DNA of 64,000 nucleotides from Chitinophaga terrae (ex Kim and Jung 2007) (GTDB lineage Bacteria; Bacteroidota; Bacteroidia; Chitinophagales; Chitinophagaceae), in contig NZ_FNRL01000001.1 of NCBI RefSeq assembly GCF_900107795.1, positions 58,544 to 122,543 on the forward strand, given 5' to 3'. Under the pieces are notes generated by a model. It ran no database searches, was not told the DNA's origin, and was given only the letters and a program-made list of their open reading frames with translations. Of the stretch, positions 26,516 to 36,890 are shown piece after piece. The position numbers and the translations under genes are program-made. Positions within the stretch are counted from its first letter, which is position 1; each line of letters starts with the position of its first letter.

Positions 26516-27568
26516 CTACTTCGCTGGTTTTAAGATGATGGTACTATCGGTTCTTTCTATATTAAGATTATTTAAATCGGCTAATACCTGTAAAATGCTG
26601 ATCAAAGAATCTGTTTTGCTGAACTCTCCTGTAAAAGTGGCTTTCTTTGATACATCAGGCGTAATGGTTACGTTCTGCTGGTAATGCGCTTTAAGCAGTA
26701 CCAGTACATCCCGCAGTTTTTCGTTATGGAAACTGAACCCGGTTGCTGTAACAATGGTTGAATTTTCGGTTGTCCGTGTTTCATTGTTCTGCACTGGTAT
26801 TGCCCTGGCAACCTGGATGCCGGGTATTTGTTGTTTAGCGCTGAAAACGTCTCCCGGCCGCAATATCACCGGTTTAAACGCTTGTTGCATATGCGTGCCC
26901 GTTACTTGCACTTTACCCTGCAGCAGCCGGACATTCACCGCGCCGCCTTCTCCTGTTTCTATTCCGAAACGGGTGCCCAGGGCGGTAGTAACAATATTGC
27001 TGGCCTGTACGCTGAACGGGTGCTTCATGTCTTTCGCCACATCAAATACCGCTTTACCTTTCAACAAGATCTGCCGATGGTTGCGGAAATCTGTTTTCAT
27101 TTTCACTTCGCCGCCTGGCGACAATTTGATCCAGGAGCCATCTGCCAGCGTAAGTTGTTGCACTTTGCCGCTGGTATTGCGGATAGTGGTGTCCGTAGCC
27201 GGCTGATATGCCGCCGGTTTTGCATTTTCTTTTGCAGCCACAGGGCCTGGCTTGGTTGGTTGCTGCGCCAGGTACCAGGCTAAACCTGCGCCCAGCGCCA
27301 GTACAGCTGCCGCCGCCCACCATTTCAGGGTGGTGCGCCGGCGTATTGGCACAACCGGAGTAGTAGCACCGAGGATCACACGCTTCATTTTTCCCGCGGT
27401 TTCCGCATCTGGCAACCATTCCGGCGCATAACTTTCTTCCAGGCGATTGTCGAAAACCATGTTCAGCAAATCAGGGTCTTCTTCCAGCAGGCGCAAAAGT
27501 TCTGCTTTCTCGGAATCGGAACATTCCCCGTTAAAATATTTTTGCAATAATGATTTCAGATCGTGCAT
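26516..27568 (-). CDS. FecR-family anti-sigma factor
   Basis: An inner-membrane anti-sigma regulator of 350 residues. Cytoplasmic N-terminus (LLQKYFNGECSDSEKAELL), one transmembrane helix near 83-101, a periplasmic FecR domain (RQILLKGKAVFDVAKDMKHP), and a C-terminal DUF4974 domain (FSFHNEKLRDVLVLLKAHY... TGEFSKTDSL). The ATG at 27568 is used because the upstream extension begins with GTG and adds residues unlike the family. It lies 69 bp after its sigma factor and controls it by protein contact. Confidence 0.93.
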   Translation of the reverse strand: MHDLKSLLQKYFNGECSDSEKAELLRLLEEDPDLLNMVFDNRLEESYAPEWLPDAETAGKMKRVILGATTPVVPIRRRTTLKWWAAAAVLALGAGLAWYLAQQPTKPGPVAAKENAKPAAYQPATDTTIRNTSGKVQQLTLADGSWIKLSPGGEVKMKTDFRNHRQILLKGKAVFDVAKDMKHPFSVQASNIVTTALGTRFGIETGEGGAVNVRLLQGKVQVTGTHMQQAFKPVILRPGDVFSAKQQIPGIQVARAIPVQNNETRTTENSTIVTATGFSFHNEKLRDVLVLLKAHYQQNVTITPDVSKKATFTGEFSKTDSLISILQVLADLNNLNIERTDSTIILKPAK

Positions 27569-27637
27569 AGAAGAGATTTGCGCATTTAAAAGAGTATACG
27601 CTTGCACGTGATGTATCCCCTAGTCGGGTAAAAAAAA

Positions 27638-28159
27638 TTATTTCAGGAGGTGGCGGAGTTGCTTAAGCGCCTGTGTGATATGATTTTCTACAGTTTTGGG
27701 AGAAATAGCCAATTCCAGGGCTATCTGTTTATGGGATAGGCCTTTATACCGGCTCAGGTGAAATACTTTTTTGCGGACAGGTGGCATAGCTTCCATAACC
27801 TTTTCCACGATCTGCAACTGGTCGTTGGTAATGGCTTCCTGTTGCTGGTCTTCATTAGTATGCACCACGTGCCGGTTGTATTCCTGGAAAGCTTTGGCAT
27901 CGCGGAGTTCTTTCCGGAGCACATCAATAAGGGAGGTTTTCATGATACGGAGCAACTGTACTTCCAGGGGCCAGTCATCTGATAACAGGCGCCGGCTGTT
28001 CCATAGCTTAATGAAAGCAATTTGCACGAGTTCTTCTGACAGGTATTTAGAGCTGGTTTTTTTATAAAAATAGCCGTATAACCTGCCATGCCATGCATCG
28101 TACAACTGCTCCAATGCACTATGGTTGCCCGATCTGATTGCTGCCAACAAGTCTTCCAT
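27638..28159 (-). CDS. ECF RNA polymerase sigma-70 factor
   Basis: A 173-residue ECF sigma factor of the type paired with FecR in Bacteroidota. Region 2 is ALEQLYDAWHGRLYGYFYKK to LIDVLRKELRD; region 4 is KVFHLSRYKGLSHKQIALEL followed by KTVENHITQALKQLR. It heads locus 1 (sigma, FecR, SusC, SusD, phosphoesterase) and presumably drives transcription of the transporter genes when FecR is signalled. Confidence 0.93.
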   Translation of the reverse strand: MEDLLAAIRSGNHSALEQLYDAWHGRLYGYFYKKTSSKYLSEELVQIAFIKLWNSRRLLSDDWPLEVQLLRIMKTSLIDVLRKELRDAKAFQEYNRHVVHTNEDQQQEAITNDQLQIVEKVMEAMPPVRKKVFHLSRYKGLSHKQIALELAISPKTVENHITQALKQLRHLLK

Positions 28160-28181
28160 TGTCCGTGAATCAATTACTACA

Positions 28182-28189
28182 CAAACCTA
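28182..28189 (-). promoter_or_regulatory. Promoter -7 box of locus 1
   Basis: On the minus strand this is TAGGTTTG, a full match to TAnnTTTG, 22 bp before the sigma factor ATG. No TTG is seen at the -33 position. The rest of the gap to 28439 is AT-rich and shows nothing else. Confidence 0.4.
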
Positions 28190-28443
28190 CTGTATGTGTT
28201 AGTTGCTCGTATGTTATATTTCTGTGAACTGCCGGTTTGGTTGAGAACCGGGACGGAGGTCAAAGTACAAAAAAGGCGTTGCATACTTTACTAAAATCAG
28301 CAAAAAAATAACCAGGCATCGGGTGGAAACCTGGGGCATAACGTGAATTAAAGATATTTCTAATAGCTATAATATACTAGTTTAATCCTGTATTTAAATA
28401 TTCTATAGTAGATATTGTGGACTTGGGAGATAGAAAATAAAAA

Positions 28444-28462
28444 AGGCTGCAAAATGCAGCCT
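28444..28462 (-). terminator. Terminator of the small gene
   Basis: AGGCTGCA and TGCAGCCT form a perfect 8-bp stem with a 3-base loop, followed on the minus strand by a T run. It lies 21 bp after the stop of the 51-residue ORF. Confidence 0.85.
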
Positions 28463-28483
28463 AAAAAATGTTATTGATAAAAG

Positions 28484-28639
28484 TTATTTTGCTACTTCAG
28501 CGTTCTTAAGATATTGCTTTATCCTTTCAACTTTTTCAGGAAACAAGACCTTATTCTTGATCTTATCAGCCACTAAAGATAACACGCCGGCTTGCGGCAC
28601 TTTTACCAATTTTTCGGTATTTTTCTCTTTAGTTTTCAT
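28484..28639 (-). CDS. Small basic protein, 51 residues, unknown function
   Basis: MKTKEKNTEKLVKVPQAGVL begins a Lys-rich peptide with an amphipathic middle (LSLVADKIKNKVLFPEKVER). No domain is recognised. The case for a real gene is its setting: a perfect promoter (28644-28673) directly before it and a terminator directly after. The frame is open for 13 further codons upstream, but those would lie inside the promoter, so the ATG at 28637-28639 is chosen. The -7 box ends only 4 nt before this ATG, which implies a leaderless mRNA, or that the transcript is an RNA gene and the frame is fortuitous. Confidence 0.5.
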   Translation of the reverse strand: MKTKEKNTEKLVKVPQAGVLSLVADKIKNKVLFPEKVERIKQYLKNAEVAK

Positions 28640-28643
28640 ATTA

Positions 28644-28673
28644 CAAATATATGTTTCTTTTACAAAAAACCAA
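28644..28673 (-). promoter_or_regulatory. Consensus Bacteroidota promoter of the small gene
   Basis: On the minus strand TTG (28673-28671) is followed after 19 bp by TATATTTG (28651-28644), matching the TTG-N19-TAnnTTTG consensus in both boxes and spacing. Transcription should start at or within a few bases of the ATG. Confidence 0.6.
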
Positions 28674-28829
28674 GTCATATAACCATCTATACTAAGGCAT
28701 TATTTGCCCGGGACATTCCCTTGGATGAAATGTTACAAAGAAAATTTTATAAATCAATAAATCTGCCATTGGGTTGAACAGGTATATTAGAGTTACCCTC
28801 GTTTTACTAACTTAACGGAGCAATATTAT

Positions 28830-29414
28830 TTACTTGAGATTTCTCCTGATCCGGCTAAGCGACTGTTGGGTGATGCCTAAATAGGAAGCGACATCGCTAA
28901 GGGGTACACGCAATGCAATATCGGGGTTACGGACCAGGAACTTTTTATACCGGGTACTGGCGTCTTCCCCTGTCAGTTCATTCCGCGTCTGGATCTTATC
29001 TAACAATCCTTGTTGCATAATTCCATCCAGTAATGATTTAAAATAGGGTATTGCTTTATTGAGCTTATCGAACGCGGCTCTTGAGATCACTATCAATTCG
29101 CTGTTGCAGGCGGCTGCAATGCCTTCTGCCGCCTGCGTGTTGCCGGTATAGCTCCTGAGTATGGTGCAGAACTGGTTCCTTCTAAGGAAAAACAATACCA
29201 CCTCATTCCCTTTTTCACTGATACTGGTTATCTTCAACACACCATCTACCACAAAGAACAGTTCCCTGGCAATTTTGCCCTGGGCCAAAAGAATCTCCCC
29301 TTCGTTCACCCTCCGGAACTCCAGGTGCGAGGAGATCAACTCCTGCTCATCTTTACTTATGCTGGTAAAAAGATTTAGAAAATTGAAAAGTGGATTGAAC
29401 AGCTCTTTCTCCAT
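28830..29414 (-). CDS. Crp/Fnr-family transcriptional regulator
   Basis: A 194-residue regulator with a cyclic-nucleotide-binding-type jelly roll (GEILLAQGKIARELFFVVDG, GNEVVLFFLRRNQF) and a C-terminal helix-turn-helix (VPLSDVASYLGITQQSLSRI). No cysteine cluster for an iron-sulfur centre. The ATG at 29414 is chosen because the frame extends only to a TTG upstream. It lies 40 bp downstream of the SDR gene in the same direction, so the two probably form an operon. Confidence 0.9.
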   Translation of the reverse strand: MEKELFNPLFNFLNLFTSISKDEQELISSHLEFRRVNEGEILLAQGKIARELFFVVDGVLKITSISEKGNEVVLFFLRRNQFCTILRSYTGNTQAAEGIAAACNSELIVISRAAFDKLNKAIPYFKSLLDGIMQQGLLDKIQTRNELTGEDASTRYKKFLVRNPDIALRVPLSDVASYLGITQQSLSRIRRNLK

Positions 29415-29454
29415 ACCTGATTTTTGCAATACCCTAAGTTAATAGTTCTCCGGC

Positions 29455-30189
29455 TTATACCAATACACCGCCTCCGTCTACCACGAGGGTTTGCCCGGTA
29501 CAATATTCCTGGGTCATAAGATAGATGTAGGTTTTAGCCAGGTCTTCTGCCTCTCCAACCCGTTTCACCAGTAAAGAATTGCCGGCCTGGCTGTACAGGG
29601 CGGTTCTTTCATCGGCCTCGAGGCTGTTCCAGAGGTTTGTTCTCACTATGCCCGGTGAAACAATATTCACTCTTACAGGCGCCAGTTCAACGGCCATAGC
29701 CCTGCAAAAGCCTTCCATGGCGCCACAGATGCCGGCGCCAAGCGCCCACCCGGAACCTGGCCGCTGGCTGGCGATACCGCTGGTTAAAGTAATACTTCCT
29801 TTTTCACGGATCAGTTGACTGCCATATTTAACCGCAGCAACAGCGCCCCAGTAACGAATGTTCAGGTATTCTTTGGCCCTGTCTATATCCGTTGCTGCAA
29901 TTTTGCCTATACGGATATTTTCTCCGGCTGTGTACACCAGGTGATCAAATGCGCCTGCCTGTTCAAAAAAGGTTTTGATCTGTTGTTCCGAAGAAAGATC
30001 AACTACATAACCGCTGGCACTGGCAGGCAGTAAGGCCAGGGTATTGTTAATACGTTGCTGGTTGCTGGAGGCAATTTTAACTATTGCCCCCTCTTTGGCT
30101 GCTGCCAGGGCAACAGCGAGGCCTATACCGGAAGTGGCGCCCATTATTACCACTTCCTTGTTTTGCAGGCTTTTATTCTCATTACTCAT
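29455..30189 (-). CDS. SDR-family protein lacking the catalytic Tyr-Lys pair
   Basis: A 244-residue short-chain dehydrogenase fold. The cofactor loop is GATSGIG (residues 17-23), NAG is replaced by YTAGE, the catalytic-region Asn (N110) and Ser137 are present, and the C-terminal VNIVSPGIVRTNLW and CTGQTLVVDGG are typical. The active-site YxxxK is missing: aligning RAMAVEL with the family places Gly151 and Cys155 where Tyr and Lys should be. A known SDR subgroup shares this loss, so it may be a divergent enzyme or a binding protein. Start at ATG 30189, just before KSLQNKEVVIMGA. Operon with the Crp-type regulator. Confidence 0.85.
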   Translation of the reverse strand: MSNENKSLQNKEVVIMGATSGIGLAVALAAAKEGAIVKIASSNQQRINNTLALLPASASGYVVDLSSEQQIKTFFEQAGAFDHLVYTAGENIRIGKIAATDIDRAKEYLNIRYWGAVAAVKYGSQLIREKGSITLTSGIASQRPGSGWALGAGICGAMEGFCRAMAVELAPVRVNIVSPGIVRTNLWNSLEADERTALYSQAGNSLLVKRVGEAEDLAKTYIYLMTQEYCTGQTLVVDGGGVLV

Positions 30190-30352
30190 ACGGATTGTTT
30201 TAGACCACAAAACTCGCATGAGTGATGATGGAAGTATTTACCAAATGGTAAAAAACGAGTAAGATCATTTCCCGGCCATGATGGTCCTGTTCTTCGTGAA
30301 GAAATATACTTTGGGGGAAAACATAGATTTAATTTGTGCAAAGCTATAAAAA

Positions 30353-30396
30353 AGCTGAGAAAAGGCTGCCCCGGGATTGGAAACAGCCTTTCAGCT
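30353..30396 (-). terminator. Terminator of the ZU5 lipoprotein gene
   Basis: AGCTGA...AAAGGCTG pairs with CAGCCTTTCAGCT around a 15-nt loop. On the minus strand a T run follows. It abuts the stop of the gene at 30398. Confidence 0.75.
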
Positions 30397-30397
30397 A

Positions 30398-31654
30398 TTA
30401 AACATTTCGCCGAAGCTTAAACGAACCTGTTACCTGCTTGCTTTTGTTCTGGCATCCTTCACCACGGGTATAAACTGTAACGTTAAAATCACCTGATATA
30501 AATCCGTCTACGTTCTGGTATAAACTAATATTCAGCTTGCCTGCCCCATAGCGAGGTTTGGTATCGTTACAGTTATAATAGGTACTTTGGTAAACTACAG
30601 TTGATTGTGGAACGGAAACCTGCATACTATACTTATCGGGTTCCGCGGGGCCGCCTGCTTCAAAAGTCCCTGCTTTCGATGTATTAACGGTGATCCCTAC
30701 CTGGCCTGTGGGTCCCGTGCCCATCAATACGGTTGATGTTCCAAGCAACGCTGCATCAACTGCGGTAGCAAAATGTTCAACTCCATCCATTTGCCAGATG
30801 AAGAATTCGTCGGGCACCAGTTTGAGCGCTATCTGTACTATAACCAATCCGCCAGTTCCTGGCCTGTCAGGATGCCGCTTATCCACCATGCCTTTGATCC
30901 TTATGCCAACGGCCACTTCTTTTGGCTCCTGGATTACATCAGGGGCAGTGTAGTATGTGGTGCTGGTTTTAGGATTATTAAAGGTCCCGGGGCCTGTAAC
31001 AAACCATCCTTCTACATTCTCAGTCGGAACAATGTCGTGATAGATAATATCTGTACTGTCTTTCACGTCATCCACGTAGGCAATTAATCCTGTTTCTTCT
31101 TTGGCAAAGAGCCTTGTTTTATTATCCACATTTTTGATGTAAAAAATGCGTTCGATTGTCCAGTCGCTGAAATGCCGGGTATTGATGGTCAGCGTTTTAG
31201 TTGTTTTGTCAATCCACGTTAAGACCGCCCTTCTCCAATAACCCGCTGCATCCTGGTAAGCCAGGTAAAGGTCATTCTCATTAGCGCCTACCAGGTCTTC
31301 GTCTGTATACTGCATGGAGATCTTTATATCCTTTTTGAAATCTACATTCTCAGGCGTAAGCCGGTACGTGGTTCCCGTTGCCGATGGCAAGGTGCTGGTA
31401 ACAGGTTGAATAGTGAAATTCGTTTCCCCGGTTACCGCGCCTGCGGGAATTTCAATTTTAATATTCCCGTCAGGAGTCGAAATTGTTCCGCCGGCTGCAC
31501 CGATTGTTTTCGTTACCGGCGCTCCCGTAGCGGTTCCATGCTCCATAGGCACAGGTTTAGGACCAGGAGAAGGCTCATCTCCTGACTTTTTACAGGATAA
31601 CAAAGCGAAGATCATAGCACCAAAAAGGCACAGTATTTTAAGGTAGTTGTTCAT
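30398..31654 (-). CDS. ZU5-domain lipoprotein
   Basis: A surface or periplasmic lipoprotein of 418 residues. Lipobox LLSC (Cys21), a Pro/Ser/Gly-rich linker, then a ZU5-like domain at about residues 40-130 (GAAGGTISTPDG, IEIPAGAVTGETNFTIQPV). The C-terminal two thirds contain beta-rich segments with no recognised family. The long upstream extension of the frame is not used: the ATG at 31652-31654 begins a proper lipoprotein signal. Function unknown; ZU5 domains in Bacteroidota exported proteins are probably adhesive or structural. Confidence 0.78.
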   Translation of the reverse strand: MNNYLKILCLFGAMIFALLSCKKSGDEPSPGPKPVPMEHGTATGAPVTKTIGAAGGTISTPDGNIKIEIPAGAVTGETNFTIQPVTSTLPSATGTTYRLTPENVDFKKDIKISMQYTDEDLVGANENDLYLAYQDAAGYWRRAVLTWIDKTTKTLTINTRHFSDWTIERIFYIKNVDNKTRLFAKEETGLIAYVDDVKDSTDIIYHDIVPTENVEGWFVTGPGTFNNPKTSTTYYTAPDVIQEPKEVAVGIRIKGMVDKRHPDRPGTGGLVIVQIALKLVPDEFFIWQMDGVEHFATAVDAALLGTSTVLMGTGPTGQVGITVNTSKAGTFEAGGPAEPDKYSMQVSVPQSTVVYQSTYYNCNDTKPRYGAGKLNISLYQNVDGFISGDFNVTVYTRGEGCQNKSKQVTGSFKLRRNV

Positions 31655-31834
31655 TGCATAATTTTTATTTATGATGAACAAAATTCGACGGTTAACGGAA
31701 GAGTAAAAAGCATCGGGGTTATAAACCGGGAAACTGTAGACAAAAGGCTCACGGCATCCTTTAACGGCAGGGAAACATCGACATACTATTGCCTGCCAAG
31801 AAACTTTGCAATAATTATTTACGCCAATTCTCAA

Positions 31835-32800
31835 CTATATCAATACCACCAGCCGCTTGCCATCTCCTGTCTCCAGGTCCCAGATCCTTTCCGCTTCTTC
31901 TATTCCAACGGTTACGATATCAACTTTTATTTTTCCATCTACATACCATTGCAAAACTTCCGGAACGATCTCCTTCAGCAACAACTGCATTTCTTCCTTC
32001 GTCCAGCTGCCTAAACCGGAGCCGGAGATCTGCAGGTTTGCGCTTCTCAACACCTGGGAAGATACCTGTATTTTATCGCCAGCCAGCGCGCCCACAGACA
32101 CATAACGGGTAGCCGCAGTAAACCCGCCTTTACCGGCGAACGATTCCAATAGTAACCCGGCGCTGTGCCCCCAGATATAGTCGATGATCACGTTAACAGG
32201 GGTAACGCTATGGATCTGTTTCACCTGTGCTATAAACGCAGCATCGTCCTGCTTCAGGGAAATGATCTCATCTGCCCCCAGGTCTTTCAGGGTTTCCAGC
32301 GTTGCCTGGTTCCTGCCGGTTGCAATGATCTTTCCTGCGCCATATTCGCGGGCTACCTGGATGGCGATCTTTCCTGTAAAACCAGTAGCGCCATTGATCA
32401 GCACTGTTTCACCGGCTTTCATACCAGCCCTGAAACGCAAGGCCATCACCGAACCGGCAATCGCGTTAGGCAAAGCCGCCGCCGTAGCGTTGTCTATCCC
32501 TTCCGGGAACGCTATCATCCTCTCTTTTGCGGCAATCGCTTTCCCTGCAAGCGTTCCGTTTGCTCCAATTATATAAAATCTTCTGCCATCGGGTAGTTCT
32601 CCCACGCCATCTCCGCCCACTATCCTGGCTTCGCCGGCTACTTCTGAAGAATAATGCCTGCCGCTGGCTATTGCCTTGTCGAGATGCTTAATTGCCACGG
32701 CTTTCATCGTGAGCAATACTTCGTTCTCCCCTGCTGTGGGTTCCTTAAAATCCGGAACATACCGGGGTCCTGCTCCCGGCGTCATTACTACTGCTTTCAT
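31835..32800 (-). CDS. Quinone-oxidoreductase-like medium-chain dehydrogenase
   Basis: A 321-residue zinc-free MDR protein. N-terminal GroES-like fold (MKAVVMTPGAGPRYVPDFKE), NAD(P)-binding Rossmann fold with NGATGFTGKIAIQVAREYGA near residue 138, and the C-terminal GIEEAERIWDLE. The Cys/His ligands of zinc alcohol dehydrogenases are absent. It probably reduces quinones or enones with NADPH. A consensus promoter lies 45 bp upstream. Nothing in the neighbourhood indicates the substrate. Confidence 0.88.
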   Translation of the reverse strand: MKAVVMTPGAGPRYVPDFKEPTAGENEVLLTMKAVAIKHLDKAIASGRHYSSEVAGEARIVGGDGVGELPDGRRFYIIGANGTLAGKAIAAKERMIAFPEGIDNATAAALPNAIAGSVMALRFRAGMKAGETVLINGATGFTGKIAIQVAREYGAGKIIATGRNQATLETLKDLGADEIISLKQDDAAFIAQVKQIHSVTPVNVIIDYIWGHSAGLLLESFAGKGGFTAATRYVSVGALAGDKIQVSSQVLRSANLQISGSGLGSWTKEEMQLLLKEIVPEVLQWYVDGKIKVDIVTVGIEEAERIWDLETGDGKRLVVLI

Positions 32801-32844
32801 TAGTACGTCAGTTTAAATTATCTGCCTTGTTTTTTAATACAAAG

Positions 32845-32875
32845 CAAAACTACAGCGGGCGTAAAAGGCGGGCAA
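32845..32875 (-). promoter_or_regulatory. Promoter of the MDR dehydrogenase gene
   Basis: On the minus strand TTG (32875-32873) and TAGTTTTG (32852-32845) match the Bacteroidota -33/-7 elements with a 20-bp spacer, giving a 5' leader of about 38 nt. Confidence 0.5.
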
Positions 32876-32991
32876 TAATATTTGTTATCAAATCGGGTCA
32901 ACGGTTTTCCCTGGCTATACAGAAATCCATGCTTCTTCAGAATTTCTCCTGATTTCATTCACATCTTTATTTTAATAAATCCTACACTGTT

Positions 32992-33666
32992 ATGAAGTCC
33001 ATTATACAGATGATCGCCTTTATACTAATTTGCTATGCCAGCCTCGCACAAACAAGCGACAGCATCCCGTCTCCCTCCAGGCCTCATTTCTCATACCGCC
33101 AGTTAAATATTCCTATTATTCTCGGCGGCCTTGGCTTAGCCAGCAATGGCAATGGAAGAGAATCCCTGAAAAACGAAATAGTGGAGGAACGGAACGAACA
33201 CATTCCCCGTTTTCATACCTCTATCGACAACTACCTGCAGTTTTCTCCTATCATTATCGCGTATACTTTGGATGCGGCAGGTATTAGCTCCCGGACAGAT
33301 CTTCAGAATAGAACAGCTATCCTGGTTAAAGGAGAACTAATGATGCTTGCCAGCGTCATGGCGCTCAAAAAACTCACTCACCAGCTCAGACCAGATGAAT
33401 CTTCATACAACTCGTTCCCTTCCGGGCATACTGCGCAGGCTTTTGCAGCAGCTACCTTTCTCAGCGAGGAGTATAAAGACAGGTTTCACTGGATGCCTTA
33501 TGCTGCTTACGGGCTGGCTTCCGCAGTGGGAGGGCTCCGAATGGCCAACAACCGCCACTATATTTCTGACGTTCTGCTGGGCGCCGGCATAGGCATCCTT
33601 TCTACCAAAGCAGCCTACTGGACCCATCACTTTAAATGGGGAAAACATGGCAAGCAATTGCTGTAA
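32992..33666 (+). CDS. PAP2-family phosphatase
   Basis: A 224-residue membrane or exported phosphatase. Signal peptide to about residue 20 (CYASLAQTSD). The three-part acid phosphatase motif is complete: KKLTHQLRP, PSGHTAQAF and the RxxxxxHxxxD-type element RMANNRHYISDVL. It has hydrophobic segments around the motifs. Family members dephosphorylate undecaprenyl pyrophosphate, phosphatidic acid or similar lipids; the substrate here is not evident. Confidence 0.9.
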   Translation: MKSIIQMIAFILICYASLAQTSDSIPSPSRPHFSYRQLNIPIILGGLGLASNGNGRESLKNEIVEERNEHIPRFHTSIDNYLQFSPIIIAYTLDAAGISSRTDLQNRTAILVKGELMMLASVMALKKLTHQLRPDESSYNSFPSGHTAQAFAAATFLSEEYKDRFHWMPYAAYGLASAVGGLRMANNRHYISDVLLGAGIGILSTKAAYWTHHFKWGKHGKQLL

Positions 33667-33689
33667 ATTACTTTTTATCGTTACTTTTG
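33658..33689 (+). promoter_or_regulatory. Promoter of the DUF6882 gene
   Basis: TTG at 33658-33660 and TACTTTTG at 33682-33689 match the TTG / TAnnTTTG promoter with a 21-bp spacer, 48 bp before the ATG. The -33 element overlaps the end of the PAP2 gene. Confidence 0.5.
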
Positions 33690-33737
33690 GCCCTATTCAG
33701 ATTCTCCCACACAGAGATGTAACCCAAAAAAAACGCC

Positions 33738-34463
33738 ATGAGCTTTTTTAAAAATCTATTTGGTAAAGAAGAACCATCAACAACCGGAACACCTGTCAAT
33801 TTCCAGGAACCAGGAAGATCAGCGCAGGAACTCACAGAACAATATGCCGCATGGGGATTAGACAAACAACATAATCTTTCCGAAGTGATCGGCGACAACT
33901 CCTGGAATATAGACCTGGATAAAGGAGAGCTCAGCTTTGGAGACAACCTCTCTTTTCCTGTGCAGGTGTTGGGAACTTTTTCGCATAGTTCAGAAACCTG
34001 GTTATGGGCATGGGCCAATACCGGTTCAAATATACCTCCGCAATTACTGGAACAGGCATTACAGTTGAAAAAACATGGCGAACAGTATGACATCCCAATG
34101 TTTAAAAACCAGACCTTTGATGCTACGGTGAACGATCTGCACCTGATCGGCATGATCGCTTCCGGCATATTCAACTCCAGCGCTTATTATGCTGCAGATT
34201 ACGGGCAAGGCATTTTGCTTGTTACCCTCAGATCCGAAATTATCGACAAAGCGGATCGCAGCGATGCCGCCAGGATAACAACAGTATTTCCGCAGATCAT
34301 TTCTTTCTTTGAAATGAACCACCTGAACGCTTTTAAAAACTATGTAGAAAGAAGAGGGTATACAGTCAGCACCCGCGACAACCAGGTAACCGCCGTGAAA
34401 GACGGAACAACCATCACCGCCACATTCGATGAAGTGGGCAGACTTACTAACCTGAAAGCATAA
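33738..34463 (+). CDS. DUF6882-family protein, unknown function
   Basis: A 241-residue soluble protein without signal peptide. The segment VLGTFSHSSETWLWAWANTG (near residues 77-96) and the preceding WNIDLDKGELSFGD are the recognisable core of the DUF6882 family. The C-terminal third (FKNYVERRGYTVSTRDNQVT) looks like a separate small alpha-beta unit. No function is known for the family. It has its own promoter and is followed by a very large inverted repeat. Confidence 0.7.
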   Translation: MSFFKNLFGKEEPSTTGTPVNFQEPGRSAQELTEQYAAWGLDKQHNLSEVIGDNSWNIDLDKGELSFGDNLSFPVQVLGTFSHSSETWLWAWANTGSNIPPQLLEQALQLKKHGEQYDIPMFKNQTFDATVNDLHLIGMIASGIFNSSAYYAADYGQGILLVTLRSEIIDKADRSDAARITTVFPQIISFFEMNHLNAFKNYVERRGYTVSTRDNQVTAVKDGTTITATFDEVGRLTNLKA

Positions 34464-34468
34464 CCGGC

Positions 34469-34672
34469 GGTTGCACGCAAAGGCGCGAAGTTTCACGCAA
34501 AGGGGCATAAGAAGCAAAGACGCAAAGATTTTAAATAAGAAGCAAAGGAGTAAAGACTAGGTTTCGGTAATCTTTACTCCTTTACTTCTTAATATTCGCT
34601 TCGTTCAAATAATCTTTGCGTCTTTGCTTCTTATGCCCCTTTGCGTGAAACTTCGCGCCTTTGCGTGCAACC
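34469..34672. repeat. 204-bp nested perfect inverted repeat rich in CGCAAAG units
   Basis: Bases 34469-34530 and 34611-34672 are exact reverse complements over 62 bp. The 80-bp spacer contains a second pair, 34537-34556 and 34571-34590, 20 bp each with one mismatch, around a 14-nt loop. Each arm repeats short CGCAAAG/GCAAAGG words at intervals. It fills most of the gap between the DUF6882 gene and glgX, has no coding potential, and would form an extreme hairpin in RNA or a cruciform in DNA. Confidence 0.95.
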
Positions 34673-34763
34673 TCCGCTGCTGGCATTCGCTTTGATACAC
34701 CTTGTTGCTGTATCGTTATACTACGTGCGCATTGTACATTAACCTTAAAACCGATTCGGATAG

Positions 34764-36881
<2,118 letters not shown>

Positions 36882-36890
<9 letters not shown>

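Noticed and set aside
34469..34672. CRISPR array or insertion sequence
   Set aside because: The CGCAAAG words are short and irregular with no spacers, and there is no transposase or target duplication; it is a nested inverted repeat.
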